From: a bacterium D16-34
GTDB taxonomy: Bacteria; Actinomycetota; Coriobacteriia; Coriobacteriales; Eggerthellaceae
DNA: 64,000 nt
Assembly (NCBI GenBank): GCA_003612515.1
Contig: RAZB01000001.1
Coordinates: 372,001 to 436,000 of the forward strand
Direction of reading: 5' to 3'
Part shown: in pieces, positions 59,982-64,000 of the stretch
How the letters are laid out: every line of letters begins with the position of its first letter
Numbering within the stretch: the first letter of the stretch is position 1
Program-made: the position numbers and the translations under genes
The notes under the pieces: generated by a model
What the model was told of the DNA's origin: nothing
Databases searched by the model: none
What the model saw: only the letters and a program-made list of their open reading frames with translations

Positions 59982-62153
59982 CTAAAGCGTTAATTCGTTG
60001 AGTTCACAACCTGTGAGACGAAGTGCATCAACCACTTCGCTATGACAGGTAAAAAGTATCACCTGACGGTAACGCGAAAGCTCCATAAGCGCCTTGGCTG
60101 CACCTACCCTGCGCGTACTGTCGAAGTTCACCAAGATATCATCTGCTACCACAGGAAATGCCGAACCAACATTTTCTGCCGTAATAAGAAGCGCAATGCG
60201 TAAAGCTAGATACATTTGCTGGCAGGTTCCCAGCGAAAGCTCCTTGGGTTCGCGCGTCATTTTGAGCGCGTTGGTAACTTGCAATTGCCCATCTTGAGCA
60301 AGCGAGATTTTCACCCATGCACCATCTGTCATCAGCTCAAAAAGCTGACTCGCGCGTTTGTAAACCTCAGGTTGTGAGGTTTCTTCCCACGCTGCAATAG
60401 CGCCTTCTAACATCCGCTTTGCCAAAAGCAACCGAGCAAGGTCTTCGGTGCTCTCGTTTATGCGGGTGGTAAGTTGTTCACTCTGTAATTTTAGTTCTGC
60501 AAGTTCAGTTTTGTCTTGTGCGGAGGATAGTTCTTGTTTTAGTTCGCCATATCTTTTGTCGCGTTCTTCGCTTAGTTCTTGCAAACTTTCTCGTTGTTGC
60601 TCTTTGCGCCCAGAAATGACTTCAATCGAAAGAGCTGGTTGCGAAATATCAAGTTCGTGCTTTTCGCACAATCGAATGAGCTTGTCTTGCGCGTCTTTGA
60701 GCTTCTTCTCGCATTCGATACGCCTGCTCACTAACGACTGAGTTTGCAGGTCAAAGCGGTCGCGCTGAGCACGCGCTGCACGAGCTTCATCCAAAAGAGC
60801 TCTCGCCTGAGTCAGCGAGCCTTGCGCTTGCCCAAGCCCTACACGATCAAGCTCGGCCTTCACGCGTTCTAAAAACTCAACGCGCTTTTGATTTTGCACT
60901 TCATATTTTTTCTCGTCTTTGCGAAGTACCCATTCGCTTGACTCTTTCATGTCTTCGCGCGTTATAGGTTGGCCTCCGGTCTTAAACAACATAACCAACG
61001 CGGCTAACGCTAAAATGAGCGAAAAGAGAACCAAGCCTGCACCAAGCGCAGTAAAAGACATACTGGTGATTGTTCGCCCATGGATAAAGAGCGGGATACC
61101 TGCCCCAATAAACAACAGCGGGAAGAAAACCGACAATGCAATTTGCACGCCTCGAACACGCCTTGCATGGCGCGTTGCGGCTTGAACGTCTTCTGTCTCG
61201 TGGCTCGCGTTATAGGCCGCAAGCGAATTAGTGTAGTCGTTTTCCGCTAAAACAACTGCATTGTCGTAGTGCAATTTCTCTTCTTCAAAGCGGGCAATCA
61301 TATCCCGCAATGTTCTTTCTTGTGACTCATCAATGCTGACCAGTGGTGTGTTATCCACCTGACTAAAGCTGCGATTTCGCGCAATTTCAGCCTCTTTTTG
61401 CTTGAATTCATCAATGTCTTCTCGATAGCTTTTCTGATCTTCGAGATTATGATCAAGTGTGGCTTTGCACGCAGACAACTCAGATATTTCAGTTTGTAAA
61501 TCATGCAGCTTTTTACGAAGATTGTCGCGCTCTTCAGCCAGATCATGAAACTCTTTGTCCTTGTGTTTGAGACGATTTGCTTCCTCTGCTGCCGCTGCAA
61601 TTTTAGTACGCAACTCTTTTTGCTGCGCGCGCAAAAGCACTAATGAATGCTCATTTATACTTGCTTTTGAGGTGTATTCGTCTATGCGCTTTTGAATCTG
61701 ACGAAGCGCAAGCGCGGGAGACGATGCGGTACCCGAGCCTGCCGTCAACAACTTTGCGGTAATGTCTGAAGTATTAGCCAAAGAGCGCAATTCATCACTC
61801 GTCAGCGAAAAGATTGTGGCATAGGTCTCTTTGTCTAAATCGTTGAGCAGCCATGTGTCGCCTTGCAGATCTTTAGAAGCAGCATTTCGAATAAGAGAAG
61901 CATCTTGGCCGTCCTCTGTCTCGAAATACAGCGTCCCTGCACGCTGGCCATCAAGTGGCTTGTAATCATTTTGGTTGGCTGAGGTTCGTGGCCACCCAAA
62001 CAATACGCTCGATATGAAGGTAGCTATGGTGGTTTTGCCTGCTTCGTTATTGCCAAACACCACGTTCATGCCGGGACGTAAAGGACCGATAAATTTTTGC
62101 GAGAAAGTGCCAAATGCTTGCAAGTGAAGACGCTCTAAAAACCACGAACTCAT
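59982..62153 (-). CDS. SbcC/YhaN-like AAA ATPase with coiled coil
   Basis: A 723-residue SMC-like protein. Walker A GNNEAGKTT lies near residue 40, in FGNNEAGKTTIATFISSVLF. A long coiled coil covers about 150-620, interrupted by two membrane helices (QIALSVFFPLLFIGAGIPLF and ALGAGLVLFSLILALAALVM). The C-terminal ABC signature is in LSLGTCQQMYLALRIALLI and Walker B is in FPVVADDILVNFD. The short length, central helices and SbcD-like partner match Bacillus YhaN rather than full SbcC (about 1000 residues). It probably works at DNA ends near the membrane, together with the nuclease upstream. Its ATG overlaps that gene by 4 bp. Confidence 0.9.
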   Translation of the reverse strand: MSSWFLERLHLQAFGTFSQKFIGPLRPGMNVVFGNNEAGKTTIATFISSVLFGWPRTSANQNDYKPLDGQRAGTLYFETEDGQDASLIRNAASKDLQGDTWLLNDLDKETYATIFSLTSDELRSLANTSDITAKLLTAGSGTASSPALALRQIQKRIDEYTSKASINEHSLVLLRAQQKELRTKIAAAAEEANRLKHKDKEFHDLAEERDNLRKKLHDLQTEISELSACKATLDHNLEDQKSYREDIDEFKQKEAEIARNRSFSQVDNTPLVSIDESQERTLRDMIARFEEEKLHYDNAVVLAENDYTNSLAAYNASHETEDVQAATRHARRVRGVQIALSVFFPLLFIGAGIPLFIHGRTITSMSFTALGAGLVLFSLILALAALVMLFKTGGQPITREDMKESSEWVLRKDEKKYEVQNQKRVEFLERVKAELDRVGLGQAQGSLTQARALLDEARAARAQRDRFDLQTQSLVSRRIECEKKLKDAQDKLIRLCEKHELDISQPALSIEVISGRKEQQRESLQELSEERDKRYGELKQELSSAQDKTELAELKLQSEQLTTRINESTEDLARLLLAKRMLEGAIAAWEETSQPEVYKRASQLFELMTDGAWVKISLAQDGQLQVTNALKMTREPKELSLGTCQQMYLALRIALLITAENVGSAFPVVADDILVNFDSTRRVGAAKALMELSRYRQVILFTCHSEVVDALRLTGCELNELTL

Positions 62154-63436
62154 GAGCGCTCATCCCTTGTCAGCAGATCAAGTACTAACGTCTCAGCTTC
62201 TGAGGCAAGATCCTCTACGTCTTTAAGGCGACTGAGCAGCGAAGAAAAATTTCTATCGCTAAATTCTTCTTCGAGATAATAAAACTCATCATCAACTATT
62301 TCTTGCTGCTCAGATGCAATGCGCATAAATACACTGGGAAATAATCCTTCAGATGCTAACTTGCTTCTATCAAGTGGCATTGTCGTTTTGTTTATGATGG
62401 CGTCACAGAAAAATTCGGGGTATGCCTCATTGAGGCTTTCGCGCAAATCCTCAAGCGTCGTTTCGTTGTCTAAAAACCGACAGAGCGAAGTTGTGCCCAC
62501 AAGCGTTATACGTGAAATCATTTCTTCGCACTTTGCTTTTCCGTTTAACCGGAAGAATTCGCGAACAATCTTATTTTGAATATCTAAAACGTTTGCGCAA
62601 TCATGCACGTCTACAGACAATTGCTGCCACACCACCGACGCTGTTGGAATAAACGAAAGTTGCGCCGGCATATCCTGGCGAAGCGTGACTTCATAGACTC
62701 CCCTCGGCCCAGTTTCTTTTATATCGCGTCCTTGGATACATCCAGAAAAAACAATGCGCGGATCTTTTTCGTTTGGCCAAATATAAGGAATATGCACATG
62801 ACCTAAAGCCCAATAATCCATGCCTGCGCTGTCAAGCTCCAGTGGTGATGTTGGAGCTTTATATGGATCTAAGTTAAGCCCCGAATGTATTATTCCTACA
62901 GCAAAGGGCACATCATCAATGTCAGGATTTGTGGGGCGAAGTGCATCTTTGGCAGCAGCGCGCGTTATGCCTTCTGCGATGGACACATCTTCTGGCCAGG
63001 TCTGATTGAAATAGCTGCGACCGCCAACAATGCAAAGCGGTTTTCCCTGCTTTCGCACTATGGCGAAATTTGGTCGGTCAGCTGAAAACAGTATGGTATT
63101 TGCGGGAAGCGCAAAATAACCATGCTGCCACGAGGTTAGTGGATCATGATTTCCTGCCACAATAAAGACCGGAATATCCGCTTCGGCCAACCGGTTAAGT
63201 CCTGTCACAAAATGCAGATAGTCGCCATATGAGGTTTCTGAAAGATCGAACGAATCACCGCTTATAACCACAAAATCGACGTCACGCTCGATTGCCGCAG
63301 AAATAACGCGGTCATATGCATCGTCAAGTGCATGAATTAAACGTCGCGCCCATTTATCAGATACTGCACGCAAACCGCGAAAAGGCGCACCTAGGTGCAG
63401 GTCGGCAGCATGAATGAACGTGACTTGAGGTTTCAT
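62150..63436 (-). CDS. SbcD/YhaO-like metallophosphoesterase
   Basis: A 428-residue calcineurin-like phosphoesterase. Metal-binding motifs are FIHAADLHLGAPFRG (D-x-H), VVISGDSFD (GD), FIVAGNHDPL (GNHD), GIIHSGLN and ALGHVHIP (GHxH). The C-terminal 150 residues are a YhaO-like domain. It pairs with the YhaN-like ATPase gene (4-bp ATGA overlap), giving an Mre11-Rad50-type nuclease complex. The DnaB gene lies upstream (9 bp), an odd neighbour for a nuclease but compatible with a replication-repair operon. Confidence 0.92.
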   Translation of the reverse strand: MKPQVTFIHAADLHLGAPFRGLRAVSDKWARRLIHALDDAYDRVISAAIERDVDFVVISGDSFDLSETSYGDYLHFVTGLNRLAEADIPVFIVAGNHDPLTSWQHGYFALPANTILFSADRPNFAIVRKQGKPLCIVGGRSYFNQTWPEDVSIAEGITRAAAKDALRPTNPDIDDVPFAVGIIHSGLNLDPYKAPTSPLELDSAGMDYWALGHVHIPYIWPNEKDPRIVFSGCIQGRDIKETGPRGVYEVTLRQDMPAQLSFIPTASVVWQQLSVDVHDCANVLDIQNKIVREFFRLNGKAKCEEMISRITLVGTTSLCRFLDNETTLEDLRESLNEAYPEFFCDAIINKTTMPLDRSKLASEGLFPSVFMRIASEQQEIVDDEFYYLEEEFSDRNFSSLLSRLKDVEDLASEAETLVLDLLTRDERS

Positions 63437-63445
63437 CTTGTAACT

Positions 63446-64000
63446 CTATTCGTATTGGACAATACGAGATTCGTCGTAGTAGTCGGCAAACTTGGTGAAC
63501 TCAGGAACGAAAGCAAGCGTAATGTCGCGCGTGGCACCATTGCGGTGCTTTGCCACAATTAGCTTCGCAGTTCCTAAATCTGGTCGCGAATCCATAAGTG
63601 CTTCTTCTTCTGATGTGCTTCGATCCAAAAACATAACGATGTCAGCGTCTTGTTCGATTGCGCCTGACTCACGCAAGTCTGAAAGCATGGGGCGTTTATC
63701 TTTGCCACGTTGTTCAATGCTTCGGCTTAACTGCGACAACGCAATAACTGGCATGTTCAGCTCTTTTGCTAACACTTTAAGACCACGAGAAATCTCTGCT
63801 ACCTCAACGGCACGATTTCCATCAGATCGAGAACGCGGTGGCTGCATAAGCTGCAAATAGTCAACGATGATAATACCCTTATCAATACCACGAAGTTCTC
63901 GACGAGCTTTAGCCCGAAGCTCTAAGATTGAGAGGTTGGTCGTATCATCAAGATACATTGGCAGCATAGATACCGTACTTGCAGCTTGGATAATGGCACC
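63446..64000 (-). CDS. dnaB: Replicative DNA helicase DnaB (N-terminal part beyond the window)
   Basis: The last 184 codons of a DnaB-type helicase; the frame runs off the window edge without a start. Walker B GIIIVDYLQLM, the loop NMPVIALSQLSRSIEQRG, the Arg-finger segment KRPMLSDLRESGAIEQDADI and the C-terminal KHRNGATRDITLAF are all canonical. The segment GAIIQAASTVSMLP at the edge also fits the family. The enzyme unwinds DNA at the fork. It is followed by the SbcD/YhaO-like gene after 9 bp. Confidence 0.95.
   Translation of the reverse strand, partial: GAIIQAASTVSMLPMYLDDTTNLSILELRAKARRELRGIDKGIIIVDYLQLMQPPRSRSDGNRAVEVAEISRGLKVLAKELNMPVIALSQLSRSIEQRGKDKRPMLSDLRESGAIEQDADIVMFLDRSTSEEEALMDSRPDLGTAKLIVAKHRNGATRDITLAFVPEFTKFADYYDESRIVQYE

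Overview
This window looks like chromosomal DNA of an anaerobic actinobacterium of the Coriobacteriia, most likely family Eggerthellaceae. The grounds are: several molybdopterin respiratory enzymes with Tat signals, two LuxR regulators fused to many membrane helices, a Tat-lipoprotein FAD reductase beside one of them, and an FHA/PP2C/RodA-PBP/PknB operon of actinobacterial type. By eye the base composition is near half GC, low for the family; a Cryptobacterium-like genus is possible but unproven. I see no prophage, insertion sequence, CRISPR array or rRNA.

Layout. 1-2741: the end of a molybdopterin oxidoreductase and its Fe-S subunit. 2755-5640: a UbiB/ABC1 kinase and an EamA transporter, divergent. 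6252-14663 (minus): a respiratory cluster with catalytic, Fe-S and DmsC-type anchor subunits, then NapG, NapH and a polyferredoxin. A TorD chaperone and a protein of unknown function follow at 18728-20248. 15143-18128: an unknown coiled-coil protein and a degenerate UvrD-like protein. 21236-23023: a membrane LuxR regulator. 23383-31363: a cell-wall and signalling operon (two FHA proteins, PP2C phosphatase, RodA-PBP fusion, PASTA kinase). 32331-35322: tRNA-Arg, a possible pseudoknot leader, an MgtE-N/CBS protein and an NRMT-type (Mg2+) SLC11 transporter. 35466-40549: Rrf2, 5-formyl-THF cyclo-ligase, NhaC antiporter, sodium:solute symporter. 41158-49497: phenylacetate-CoA ligase, LuxR regulator, FAD reductase, indolepyruvate oxidoreductase and PurE. 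49606-55679: vWA protein, a helical protein, tRNA-Phe, a second NhaC, a serpin lipoprotein and acetate kinase. 55936-64000: HemW-like radical SAM protein, PurD, PurA, YhaN/YhaO-like pair and the end of DnaB.

The picture is of an asaccharolytic or amino-acid-using anaerobe. It oxidises aryl-pyruvates through ferredoxin (IorAB, PaaK, AckA) and disposes of electrons through quinol-linked molybdenum and flavin reductases.

The strongest leads are: (1) the leader at 32515-32577, where a 10-bp hairpin carries a loop complementary over 9 nt to the Shine-Dalgarno region of a Mg2+-transport operon, with a competing hairpin; (2) a dispersed intergenic element in three copies, each between convergent genes, with covarying arms; (3) a UvrD-like protein with an intact Walker A but eroded later motifs, paired with an unrecognised protein; (4) a molybdoenzyme cluster with two apparent quinol-oxidising modules. 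Starts were moved from the longest frame where a ribosome-binding site pointed to a downstream codon.
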